DNA of 16,567 bases, from positions 1-16,567 of the forward strand of contig NZ_CALIIU010000034.1 of assembly GCF_938017775.1 (NCBI RefSeq). The letters are read 5' to 3'. Source of the stretch: an uncultured Campylobacter sp. (GTDB lineage Bacteria > Campylobacterota > Campylobacteria > Campylobacterales > Campylobacteraceae). Below, piece by piece: positions 8,033-14,590 of the stretch (position 1 is the stretch's first letter; every line of letters begins with the position of its first letter). Below the pieces are notes generated by a model that did no database searches, was not told the DNA's origin, and was given only the letters and a program-made list of their open reading frames with translations. Made by a program: the position numbers and the translations under genes.

Positions 8033-8520
8033 ACCGCAGCGAATCAAAATTTTAAATCGCGCCTTGCCGGTATGAAGCGTTTGAAGTTGCGCGAGCGGGA
8101 GAAGTTGCCGGAGTATTAGTATTGGCTTGTCGTGCGTGGCAGCTGATTTGCAGCACGAACGCCCATGTGCAATTTTGTATAGTCGCGGCTTGTGACCATG
8201 CTATAACGTGCCGAAAGCCGCTTTGTGCAAGAAGAATGTGTACTTAAAAGGTGGTGCGGGACGTGCTTTTCGGCGCGGTATCTCGCAGCGCATGCCATAA
8301 AGCCGCCTATGTGCGAGAATAAAATTCGCGCCGCACGTCAAAGACGCATAATCGCATTGCGTGCCAAAAGACAATACGTGGTCGTGCCGTACGCTTTTTA
8401 AAAGGCAGTGCCGCGATCCGGGCCGTGCGGCAGGGGCGCAATGCGAGGTTTGAGCTCGCGCGGCGGACGAAGCGTGCACGGCGCGCGTAAATGCGAATAA
8501 ATTTTAAAACGGAGAGATGA

Positions 8521-9681
8521 TTGAGAACCGATAAATGGCTATATTACTTCACCTGCGCGCTCATTACGATCGGCATGATATTTTCGCTGTCGCTGAGCTC
8601 ATATACGGTGCTTCTGCTGGGCGCTACGCCACTGCATTTTTTTTATCGTCAGTGCGCGGTGGGGATCGCGTGCATCGCGGTGATGTGGATCGTATCGCGC
8701 GCCGATCCCGATAAATGCCTAACGCCGGTGTGCATGTCGCTTTTTGCGATAATGGGGATTTTGATGCTCGCGATGGGCTTTTTGCCCAAGTCCTTAGTCG
8801 CCGATGTTAACGGCGCGGCGCGCTGGATCAGGCTGCCGTTTTTTAACCTCGCGCCGGTGGAATTTTTCAAGGTGGGCTTCATCTACTTTTTGGCGTGGAG
8901 CTTCTCGCGCAAGCTCGATCACTCCAAAAAAAGCATCGGGCGCGAGATCGCGACGCTGCTTCCTTACGTAGCGCTTTTTGGATTCGTCGTAATCCTAGTC
9001 GCCATCGTGCAAAACGATCTGGGACAGGTCGCGGTGCTGGGGCTTACGATGATTTTTATGTCGCTTTTTGCGGGCACTAGCTTCAAGCTCATCGGCTTTA
9101 GCTTTATGGGGATTTTGGGGCTTGCTTACGTTTTTATCGTCACGAGCGCGCACAGGGTCGATCGCGTGCGCTCGTGGTGGGGCGGCGTGCAGGATTTCGT
9201 ACTGTCGTTTATGTCGCCGGAGACAGCTGCCGGGCTGCGTATAGAGGACGCTAGCGCGCCGTATCAGGTCGGACACTCGCTAAATGCGATAAACAACGGC
9301 GAGTTTTTCGGGCAGGGGCTTGGGCTGGGAAGCTTTAAGCTTGGCTATCTGAGCGAGGTGCATACAGACTTCGTGCTTGCAGGTATTGCCGAGGAGTGGG
9401 GGTTTGTCGGGATTTTGCTCATCGTGGCGCTATTTTATGCGATGCTATTTCGCATCTTTCAGACCGCGAGCAAGTCGCCTAGTAACGTAAATTTCCTCTT
9501 TTGCCTGGGTATCGGCTTTATGTTTTTCTTTTCGTTCATTATCAACTCCTACGGCATCACGTCGATCTCGCCGGTAAAGGGTATCGCCGTGCCGTTTCTG
9601 AGCTACGGCGGCAGCCACCTGCTCGCGGCATCGTTTGCGGTGGGGCTCGTTTTGATGGCGTCGAAAAGGGCGAAATTTTAA
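8521..9681 (+). CDS. ftsW: FtsW, septal peptidoglycan glycosyltransferase (SEDS family)
   Basis: FtsW polymerises glycan strands from lipid II at the division septum together with its class B PBP partner. The 386-residue product has about ten hydrophobic helices. It carries the SEDS signatures GHSLNAINNGEFFGQGLGLG, YLSEVHTDFVLAGIAEEWG and PVKGIAVPFLSYGGSHL. D283 in HTDF aligns with the essential Asp297 of E. coli FtsW. The start is fixed: an in-frame TGA at 8518-8520 lies immediately before TTG 8521, and GGAG (8511-8514) is spaced 6 bases upstream. An ATG at 8517 is out of frame and opens only a five-codon ORF. FtsW rather than RodA is chosen because murG follows, as in many dcw clusters. The gap to murG is 137 bases without a gene or clear terminator, so the two may be co-transcribed. 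Confidence 0.93.
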   Translation: MRTDKWLYYFTCALITIGMIFSLSLSSYTVLLLGATPLHFFYRQCAVGIACIAVMWIVSRADPDKCLTPVCMSLFAIMGILMLAMGFLPKSLVADVNGAARWIRLPFFNLAPVEFFKVGFIYFLAWSFSRKLDHSKKSIGREIATLLPYVALFGFVVILVAIVQNDLGQVAVLGLTMIFMSLFAGTSFKLIGFSFMGILGLAYVFIVTSAHRVDRVRSWWGGVQDFVLSFMSPETAAGLRIEDASAPYQVGHSLNAINNGEFFGQGLGLGSFKLGYLSEVHTDFVLAGIAEEWGFVGILLIVALFYAMLFRIFQTASKSPSNVNFLFCLGIGFMFFFSFIINSYGITSISPVKGIAVPFLSYGGSHLLAASFAVGLVLMASKRAKF

Positions 9682-9818
9682 GGCTTTTGCGGGCTTTGGA
9701 GCGAGTGCGATTAAATTTAGGCGTAAATTTAGAGCCGAATTTTGCGTTTGAAATTCTACGCTGAAGCGCGCCGTGGCTTAAATTTAAGCGCAAAATTTTA
9801 TAAATTTAAAGGAAAAGT

Positions 9819-10832
9819 ATGGTCATAGCAATCAGCGGCGGCGGTACCGGCGGGCATCTGATAATCGCTAAAAATTTAGCCGCTCATCTTGCGAAGCAGG
9901 GCACCGAGACGATCTTTATTGGCTCAAACCGTGGGCAGGATCGCGCGTGGTTTGAAAATAGCGAGCTTTTTGCGCGCACCTATTTTCTGCAAAGCTCGGG
10001 CGTCGTCGATAAAAAGGGCCTTGCCAAGCTAGCCTCGCTGTTAAATATCCTGCGCCTCTCGCTTGCGGCGCGTAAAATTTTAAAGCAAAACGGCGTCCGC
10101 GCGCTCATCAGCGTGGGCGGATACAGCTCGGCGCCCGCATCCATCGCGGCGATCCTTTCTCGCGTGCCGTTTTTTATCCACGAGCAAAATGCCGTTTGCG
10201 GGCGGCTCAACCGCCTGCTGAGGCCATTTGCGCGCGCATTTTACAGCTCCTATGAAAAGCCCGCGTTTGCTTATCCGATCGCGGATATTTTTTTCGAGAC
10301 GGCGCGGCCGCGCACGGCGCTTAAGAGGGTCATCTTTTTGGGCGGCTCGCAGGGGGCGAGCTTTATCAACTCGCTTGCCGTGGAGCTTGCGCCCAAGCTT
10401 TTGAGCCTCGGCTACGGCGTGATCCATCAGTGCGGCGAGCGCGAGTTTAAGCGTATCTCCCAGACCTACGCGCAGCAGGGCCTAGATGTACAGCTCGTAG
10501 GCTTTTGCAAAAACATGCACGAGCTCATCGCAAGCGCCGATCTTTGCGTCGGGCGCAGCGGCGCTAGTACGCTGTGGGAGCTCTGCGCAAATGGCCTGCC
10601 GGCGATATTCGTGCCGTTTCCGTTCGCGGCGGCGGATCATCAGTTTTATAACGCGAAATTTCTTAAAGAGCGCGGACTTTGCGAAATTTTACGCCAGCAG
10701 GACGCAAGCGGCGAGCGGATTTTGAGCTTGATTGAGAGCTTTGACGTGGCGCGCGCGAGCAAAGGGCTGCTTGAGCTTGCGGATCGAAACGGCGCGCAAG
10801 CGATCATTGGCGACGTAATGAGTAAAATTTAA
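9819..10832 (+). CDS. murG: MurG, lipid II synthase (UDP-GlcNAc transferase)
   Basis: MurG transfers GlcNAc from UDP-GlcNAc to lipid I on the cytoplasmic face of the inner membrane, giving lipid II, the substrate of FtsW. The 337-residue GT-B protein starts with the glycine-rich loop GGGTGGH (7-13), which binds the acceptor and diphosphate. Its C-terminal domain has the nucleotide-sugar signature GRSGASTLWE (245-254) and the end of the donor loop, ADHQ (272-275). Other family features are GGYSSAPA and HEQNAVCGRLNRLL. Length is normal for epsilonproteobacteria. AAAGGA (9808-9813) is a good ribosome binding site 5 bases before the ATG. It lies downstream of ftsW on the same strand and converges with the minus-strand Sel1-type gene. 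Confidence 0.96.
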   Translation: MVIAISGGGTGGHLIIAKNLAAHLAKQGTETIFIGSNRGQDRAWFENSELFARTYFLQSSGVVDKKGLAKLASLLNILRLSLAARKILKQNGVRALISVGGYSSAPASIAAILSRVPFFIHEQNAVCGRLNRLLRPFARAFYSSYEKPAFAYPIADIFFETARPRTALKRVIFLGGSQGASFINSLAVELAPKLLSLGYGVIHQCGEREFKRISQTYAQQGLDVQLVGFCKNMHELIASADLCVGRSGASTLWELCANGLPAIFVPFPFAAADHQFYNAKFLKERGLCEILRQQDASGERILSLIESFDVARASKGLLELADRNGAQAIIGDVMSKI

Positions 10833-10859
10833 AAGCGCGCCGGACAGTATGAGCTTGCG

Positions 10860-10897
10860 TAAATTTAAGGCGATCTCTGCGCGAGGCTTTAAATTTA
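10860..10897 (+). terminator. Possible murG terminator hairpin
   Basis: A 12-bp stem with one G-U pair (10860-10871 with 10886-10897) encloses a 14-base loop that contains a small inner CTC/GAG pairing. It lies 27 bases past the murG stop. The stem is AT-rich and there is no clean T run after it, so termination strength is uncertain. The rest of the gap to the convergent gene (to 11062) holds only short AT palindromes such as GCGTAAA-T-TTTACGC. Confidence 0.4.
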
Positions 10898-11062
10898 TTA
10901 AACCGATTAAATTTTACTTTTTGCGTTTGCGTAAATTTTACGCGGCACTTCGGTTTGAGTAAAAATTTGAAATTTGTATGCTTGCAGGCGACGGACGTTT
11001 TTTGATTTGCGCAAATTTAAACCCGCAAGCGCAATGCGCAAAAGTGCATTTGAGCCGTAAAA

Positions 11063-11974
11063 TTATCTGCGCCTAAAGCTGATTATTGCATCGTCGTTTT
11101 CTTGTTGATATTTTTCAAACAGAGCCTGATATCTTTGCGATTTTGCCGGATCATTTGAATAAATTCCCACTAGAAAATAGCACGCCTCCGCAAATCGCAA
11201 CTCGCACGATCGCTCAAAGTATTGCGCGCCCGCCTCCTTGTCATTGTCGTCAAAATACGCGACGTAACCGAACATAAAGCAGCCCTCGCCGTTACCGAGC
11301 TTGCATGCTTTTTTATACAGTTTTCTGCCCTCTTGCGAATCTCTATCCTCGTAGCCTGCAAGTTTCGTGCAGCTTTCGCCGCCGTTAAGCTCGTAGCAGC
11401 CTTTTTTAAGCAGATCTTTGGCGCCATCTTGCGAAATTTCGCCATTTAATAGCAGCAGGCTCGAAAGCACGGCGCAGGCATTGCCGTCTCCGCCGTCGCA
11501 ATCTTCGCGAAATCTTACGGGATTTTTCATTTTTAAAGTACCGTCTTTGGTGCGAATAGAAATTTCTTTAGGATTTTTATTCGCGTCTTCATTTGCTTGA
11601 TTGATCGGAATTTGGGTTTCATTCAAAGCCTCCGTGCGAAAAGGTGCCTTTATCGCTATAAAAACCGCGACTATACATACGATGACGAGAGGGAGCATTT
11701 TCGGCGTAGAGCGATTTTTGTGCGGAGCGCGGAGATCTGCGTCTTTGATCGATTGCCCATCCATTAAAGTAACGACGGAAGGCTTGGGGCTCGGTTTTTG
11801 GCTTAAATTTACGGCCGAACCTGCGCCTGATTTTTCGACCAGATTTACGGCGGCGTCCATATTCAGATCTGCATTAGCGTCCGCCTCGCAGATATTTTCG
11901 TTTGGGCTTTTTAAATTTTTGCCACGCTTTTCTCTCAGCTCATTTATGCGCCGTATAATTTCTTCGTTATTCAA
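11063..11974 (-). CDS. Membrane-anchored Sel1/Hcp-like cysteine-rich repeat protein
   Basis: The product (303 residues from the chosen start) has a charged, presumably cytoplasmic N-terminal region (about 1-90) and one membrane helix (about 93-111, MLPLVIVCIVAVFIAIKAPF). Its C-terminal domain carries four Sel1-like helical repeats. Cysteines come in pairs 8 or 9 residues apart: C159/C167, C193/C202, C224/C232 and C257/C265. The repeats recur every 31-34 residues. This is the disulfide-stapled pattern of Helicobacter cysteine-rich (Hcp) proteins, so the domain should be periplasmic. Function is unknown; Hcp and Sel1 proteins are generally adaptor-like. The start is TTG at 11974, with AAGGA (plus-strand 11981-11985) exactly 6 bases upstream. 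A TTG at 12016 would add 14 residues but lacks a ribosome site. It is monocistronic, convergent to murG and divergent from htpG. Confidence 0.85.
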   Translation of the reverse strand: MNNEEIIRRINELREKRGKNLKSPNENICEADANADLNMDAAVNLVEKSGAGSAVNLSQKPSPKPSVVTLMDGQSIKDADLRAPHKNRSTPKMLPLVIVCIVAVFIAIKAPFRTEALNETQIPINQANEDANKNPKEISIRTKDGTLKMKNPVRFREDCDGGDGNACAVLSSLLLLNGEISQDGAKDLLKKGCYELNGGESCTKLAGYEDRDSQEGRKLYKKACKLGNGEGCFMFGYVAYFDDNDKEAGAQYFERSCELRFAEACYFLVGIYSNDPAKSQRYQALFEKYQQENDDAIISFRRR

Positions 11975-11985
11975 ATGAAATCCTT
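11972..11985 (-). promoter_or_regulatory. Ribosome binding site and TTG start of the Hcp-like gene
   Basis: Read on the minus strand, AAGGA is followed by six bases (TTTCAT) and then TTG AAT AAC GAA. The spacing is optimal, and it decides for 11974 over the longer in-frame TTG at 12016. Confidence 0.7.
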
Positions 11986-12058
11986 TTTTTTGCTCGATAA
12001 ATTTTGTTTTAGTCAAACGCCCGCTTTTATCATAAAAATCGCATTGAAATCGAGGCGG

Positions 12059-12087
12059 ATTATATCATTTTGTTTTGAATTTTTCAA
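12059..12087 (-). promoter_or_regulatory. Sigma-70 promoter of the Hcp-like gene
   Basis: On the minus strand there is TTGAAA (plus 12082-12087), a 17-base spacer and a perfect TATAAT (plus 12059-12064). Transcription would start near 12052, giving a leader of roughly 80 bases before the TTG start at 11974. It is divergent from the htpG promoter, with about 167 bases between the two -35 hexamers. Confidence 0.75.
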
Positions 12088-12160
12088 AAAAATATGACCA
12101 AGAAAAATCTGCAAATTTAGTGTAAATACGCCGTCAAATTTAGACGGGTTCTTGCTAGGA

Positions 12161-12169
12161 TTATCCACA
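12161..12169 (+). promoter_or_regulatory. Perfect DnaA-box sequence flanked by GCTAGG repeats
   Basis: TTATCCACA is an exact match to the high-affinity DnaA box. It sits between two direct GCTAGG repeats (12154-12159 and 12170-12175) in the divergent intergenic region before htpG. It is a single site with no box cluster and no dnaA or dnaN nearby, so it is not evidence for an origin. A DnaA titration or regulatory site is possible. Confidence 0.4.
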
Positions 12170-12213
12170 GCTAGGTTTAAATTTTATATACTTCGGACGC
12201 GCATAAATTTACA

Positions 12214-12240
12214 AAACTTGATAGGATTCATATCAAGTTT
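12214..12240. promoter_or_regulatory. HAIR-like inverted repeat (candidate HspR operator) upstream of htpG
   Basis: A perfect 10-bp inverted repeat, AAACTTGATA then 7 bases (GGATTCA) then TATCAAGTTT. Its core, CTTGATA-N7-TATCAAG, matches the published HspR-associated inverted repeat CTTGAGT-N7-ACTCAAG in spacing and in the outer CTTGA/TCAAG bases. It differs at the inner two bases of each half. The right arm ends 13 bases before the -35 hexamer of the htpG promoter, a position suited to repression. HspR is known to control chaperone genes in Campylobacter and Helicobacter; binding here is inference. Confidence 0.65.
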
Positions 12241-12253
12241 ATTTATTCTACTC

Positions 12254-12282
12254 TTGACAAGATTAGCACTCCATGATATAAT
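12254..12282 (+). promoter_or_regulatory. Consensus sigma-70 promoter of htpG
   Basis: TTGACA (12254-12259), a 17-base spacer and TATAAT (12277-12282) match the bacterial consensus at all twelve positions with ideal spacing. This is unusual in Campylobacter, where the -35 box is generally not conserved. Transcription would start near 12289, leaving a leader of about 23 bases with the ribosome site AAAAAGGA (12297-12304) before ATG 12312. So strong a promoter next to operator-like repeats suggests control by repression. Confidence 0.9.
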
Positions 12283-12289
12283 CTGCCAA
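12263..12289. promoter_or_regulatory. Degenerate CIRCE element (candidate HrcA site) within the htpG promoter
   Basis: The left half TTAGCACTC (12263-12271) is identical to the CIRCE half-site. After exactly 9 bases, the normal CIRCE spacing, the right half reads ATCTGCCAA (12281-12289), which matches 5 of 9 positions of GAGTGCTAA including TGC and the terminal AA. It covers the spacer, the -10 box and the likely start point. It may be a weak HrcA site, a decaying one, or a chance half-site. Confidence 0.5.
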
Positions 12290-12311
12290 AATTTTTAAAA
12301 AGGACCGCATA

Positions 12312-14153
12312 ATGGCAAAGAAAAAATTTAAGACCGAAGTGAATGATCTGCTAAATTTGATGATCCATTCGCTTTATTCAAACAAGGAGATTTTCCTGCG
12401 CGAGCTTATCTCAAACGCAAGCGACGCGCTGGATAAATTAAACTATCTAAGCCTTACGAATGACGATTACAAGGCGCTTTCGTATGTGCCGCGCATCGAT
12501 ATAAAGATCGACAAAGAGGCCAAAACGCTAAGCATCGGCGACAACGGCATCGGCATGGACGAGGCCGAGCTAGAGAGCAATCTAGGCACTATCGCGCGCA
12601 GCGGCACGAAGGGCTTTATGGCGAGCCTTAGCGGCGATGCGGCAAAGGACAGCAACCTCATCGGGCAGTTCGGCGTCGGGTTTTATTCGGCGTTTATGGT
12701 AGCGGATCGTATCGAAGTTATCAGCCGCAAGCCGCTCTCGCAGGACGGCTATAAATGGAGCAGCGACGCGAGCAACTACGCGATCGAAAAGGCGCAAAAA
12801 GAGAGCTTCGGCACGATGATAATCTTGCATATGAAAGATGAGGAGTTTTTGGACGGCTACAGGCTTGAAGGCATTATCAAAAAATACTCCAACCACATCC
12901 CTTACCCGATCTTTATGGATAAAGAAGAATACGTACCCGCGCAAAAAGAGGGCGAGCAGGGACATAGCGAAATCAAAAACGTCCAGATCAACCGCGCTAG
13001 TGCGCTTTGGCAGCTGCCGAAAAGCAGCCTAAAGCCGGGCGATTATAATGAATTTTACAAGCAGATCAGCCACGATAGCGGCGATCCGCTGTTTTACATC
13101 CACACCAAGGCCGAGGGCACGCATGAGTACACGACGCTTTTTTACGTGCCGAGCAGTGAGCCTTTCGATCTATACCGCGTCGATTATCAAAGCGGCGTGA
13201 AGCTCTACGTCAAGCGCGTTTTCATCACCGACGACGCCAAAGAGCTGCTGCCTAGCTACTTGCGCTTCGTGCGCGGCATAATGGACGTCGAGGATCTGCC
13301 GCTAAACGTAAGTCGCGAAATTTTACAAGAAAACCGAATTCTAGCCTACGTCCGCGAACAGAGTGTGAAAAAAATTCTATCCGAGCTGCAGAGGCTTTTG
13401 CAGAACGATCGGGAAAAATACATAAAATTTTACGAATTATTCGGCAAGGTTTTGAAAGAGGGACTTTACGGCTTCGGCGTAAACAAAGAGGAAATTTTAA
13501 AGCTTTGCCTTTTTAAATCGAACCTGCGAGACGGGCTCATCACGCTTAGCGAGTATAAGGAAAAAATGGGCGCGGAGCAAAAAGAGATCTATTATATCGC
13601 GGGAAATAGCGCCGCGATGCTTAAAAGCTCGCCTCTGATCGAGAAATTTAACGCCGAAGGTACGGAGGTGTTGCTCTGCGACGATGAGATCGATACGATC
13701 GTGATGCCTGGCGTTTTTGAGTTTGACAAGACGCCGGTTAAAAATGCGACTTCGATCAAGCAGGAGGCTGCGAGCGACGATGCCGCGACGCCGCAAGCCA
13801 AAGAGATCGCCGCAAAGATCAAAGAAATTTTAGGCGAACGCGTCAAGGATGTTAAAATTTCATCGCGTCTAAGCGGCTCGCTTTCCTGCCTTGTTTTTGA
13901 CGAGAACGATCCCGATTTTGCGACGCAGCAGCTGCTTAAACAGATGGGAAACCGCAATCTGCCGCCAATAAAGCCGATTTTGGAGATCAACGCCGATCAC
14001 GAGATCATCAAAAAGCTGCAGACCGATAAACTGATGCTGCCGCAAGTATCTGAGATAATCTACGATCTGGCGCGTCTTAGCGAGGGGCAGGAGCTTGAAA
14101 ATCCGAGCGAGTTTATCAAAAACGTAAACGAGCTGATCGCAAAGGCTCTATAG
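12312..14153 (+). CDS. htpG: HtpG, Hsp90-family molecular chaperone
   Basis: HtpG is the bacterial Hsp90, a cytosolic dimeric ATP-dependent chaperone acting late in folding and in stress recovery. The 613-residue protein has an intact GHKL ATPase domain. E31 and N35 in RELISNASDALDKL correspond to E. coli E34 and N38, D77 in GDNGIGM to D80, and the lid glycines are in GQFGVGFYSAF (118-128). R335 in NVSREILQ corresponds to the middle-domain arginine (R336) that contacts ATP. Middle and C-terminal dimerisation domains continue to the end. Length is normal. The ATG has a strong ribosome site 7 bases upstream. It is transcribed alone from a consensus promoter carrying HAIR-like and CIRCE-like operators and ends at a strong terminator. 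Confidence 0.97.
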   Translation: MAKKKFKTEVNDLLNLMIHSLYSNKEIFLRELISNASDALDKLNYLSLTNDDYKALSYVPRIDIKIDKEAKTLSIGDNGIGMDEAELESNLGTIARSGTKGFMASLSGDAAKDSNLIGQFGVGFYSAFMVADRIEVISRKPLSQDGYKWSSDASNYAIEKAQKESFGTMIILHMKDEEFLDGYRLEGIIKKYSNHIPYPIFMDKEEYVPAQKEGEQGHSEIKNVQINRASALWQLPKSSLKPGDYNEFYKQISHDSGDPLFYIHTKAEGTHEYTTLFYVPSSEPFDLYRVDYQSGVKLYVKRVFITDDAKELLPSYLRFVRGIMDVEDLPLNVSREILQENRILAYVREQSVKKILSELQRLLQNDREKYIKFYELFGKVLKEGLYGFGVNKEEILKLCLFKSNLRDGLITLSEYKEKMGAEQKEIYYIAGNSAAMLKSSPLIEKFNAEGTEVLLCDDEIDTIVMPGVFEFDKTPVKNATSIKQEAASDDAATPQAKEIAAKIKEILGERVKDVKISSRLSGSLSCLVFDENDPDFATQQLLKQMGNRNLPPIKPILEINADHEIIKKLQTDKLMLPQVSEIIYDLARLSEGQELENPSEFIKNVNELIAKAL

Positions 14154-14194
14154 ATTATCTAAATTTAGAGCTTCGATCCGCTAGTAAAATTCCG

Positions 14195-14226
14195 CGCGGC
14201 TGCATATATCTATGTGGCCGCGTTTT
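14195..14226 (+). terminator. Rho-independent terminator of htpG
   Basis: A 12-bp stem (CGCGGCTGCATA with TATGTGGCCGCG, two G-U pairs) closes a 4-base loop TATC and is followed directly by TTTT. It begins 41 bases after the htpG stop. The GC-rich base next to the T run is a classic intrinsic terminator shape. Confidence 0.85.
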
Positions 14227-14271
14227 AAATTTAAAGAGAAATTTCTGCAGGCAAACTTCACCGCGCTTTTT

Positions 14272-14367
14272 AAATTTTAAAATTTAAAAGCGGCGGAATT
14301 TCACTCTTTGATTTCGGTAAAATTTTATTCGGCGGCTCGGTTCGGCGTTTTTGAAATTTTAAAATTT
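14272..14367. repeat. Two copies of the palindrome AAATTTTAAAATTT in the htpG-porin gap
   Basis: Exact copies lie at 14272-14285 and 14354-14367, identical to three copies between ftsK and ftsW. The rest of the gap from 14227 to about 14510 is AT-rich with no gene or RNA that I can recognise. Confidence 0.75.
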
Positions 14368-14517
14368 TGATCGCTTTTATCTTCGAGCCGAGGTTGGAGC
14401 GCGAGCCGAAAATATTCGTCAAATCATAAAATCATAAATCGGGCGATAAATTTCACTATTCATTAATTTAATCTTTACAAAGTTGCGTAATTTTATTTTA
14501 AATTTCCCCCTTTTTTA

Positions 14518-14583
14518 TCGCTAACAGCGAGATTGTTTGATATAATTCATTTTATAAATATTTGTAAATCTTTATGAAAGGAG
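14518..14583 (+). promoter_or_regulatory. Porin gene promoter and strong ribosome binding site
   Basis: A perfect -10 TATAAT lies at 14541-14546 in the context GTTTGATATAATTC. There is no good -35; instead the spot holds a small inverted repeat TCGCT-AAC-AGCGA (14518-14530) preceded by a T run (14511-14516). The leader would be roughly 38 bases. AAAGGAG (14577-14583) is a near-perfect Shine-Dalgarno sequence 7 bases before the ATG, as expected for an abundant outer-membrane protein. Confidence 0.7.
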
Positions 14584-14590
14584 ATTTCGA

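Larger units (their letters stand above)
7430..8520. other. 1.09-kb non-coding region between ftsK and ftsW
   Basis: No convincing gene was found on either strand. The ORFs present are short, start without a ribosome binding site and have arbitrary composition. The left half (7430-8040) is made of AAATTT/TTTTAAAA-type words, with a degenerate tandem array, three copies of a 14-bp palindrome and an 8-bp microsatellite. The right half (about 8040-8500) is abruptly GC-richer, with many CGTGC/GTGCCG words, and may be the remains of a decayed gene, but no protein family is recognisable. Just after the ftsK stop an imperfect stem (7430-7442 with 7446-7456) could be a weak terminator, but it has no T run. 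No tRNA or other structured RNA was recognised. Confidence 0.6.

Noticed and set aside
8201..8479. 92-codon minus-strand ORF in the ftsK-ftsW gap
   Set aside because: Composition rich in C, H, R and S with no family resemblance, no ribosome binding site, and it overlaps another equally weak frame. More likely chance openness in GC-rich DNA.
8517..8534. ATG 8517 as ftsW start or leader peptide
   Set aside because: Out of frame with ftsW, stops after five codons, and lies only two bases after GGAG.
11601..11978. 125-codon plus-strand ORF opposite the Hcp-like gene
   Set aside because: It is the antisense shadow of the N-terminal and membrane part of the minus-strand gene; no ribosome site and no family signal.
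11975..12016. TTG 12016 as start of the Hcp-like gene
   Set aside because: No ribosome binding site before it, whereas the internal TTG 11974 has AAGGA at 6-base spacing.
12161..12169. DnaA box considered as part of a replication origin
   Set aside because: Only one box was seen, with no box cluster and no dnaA, dnaN or other origin-linked gene in the window.
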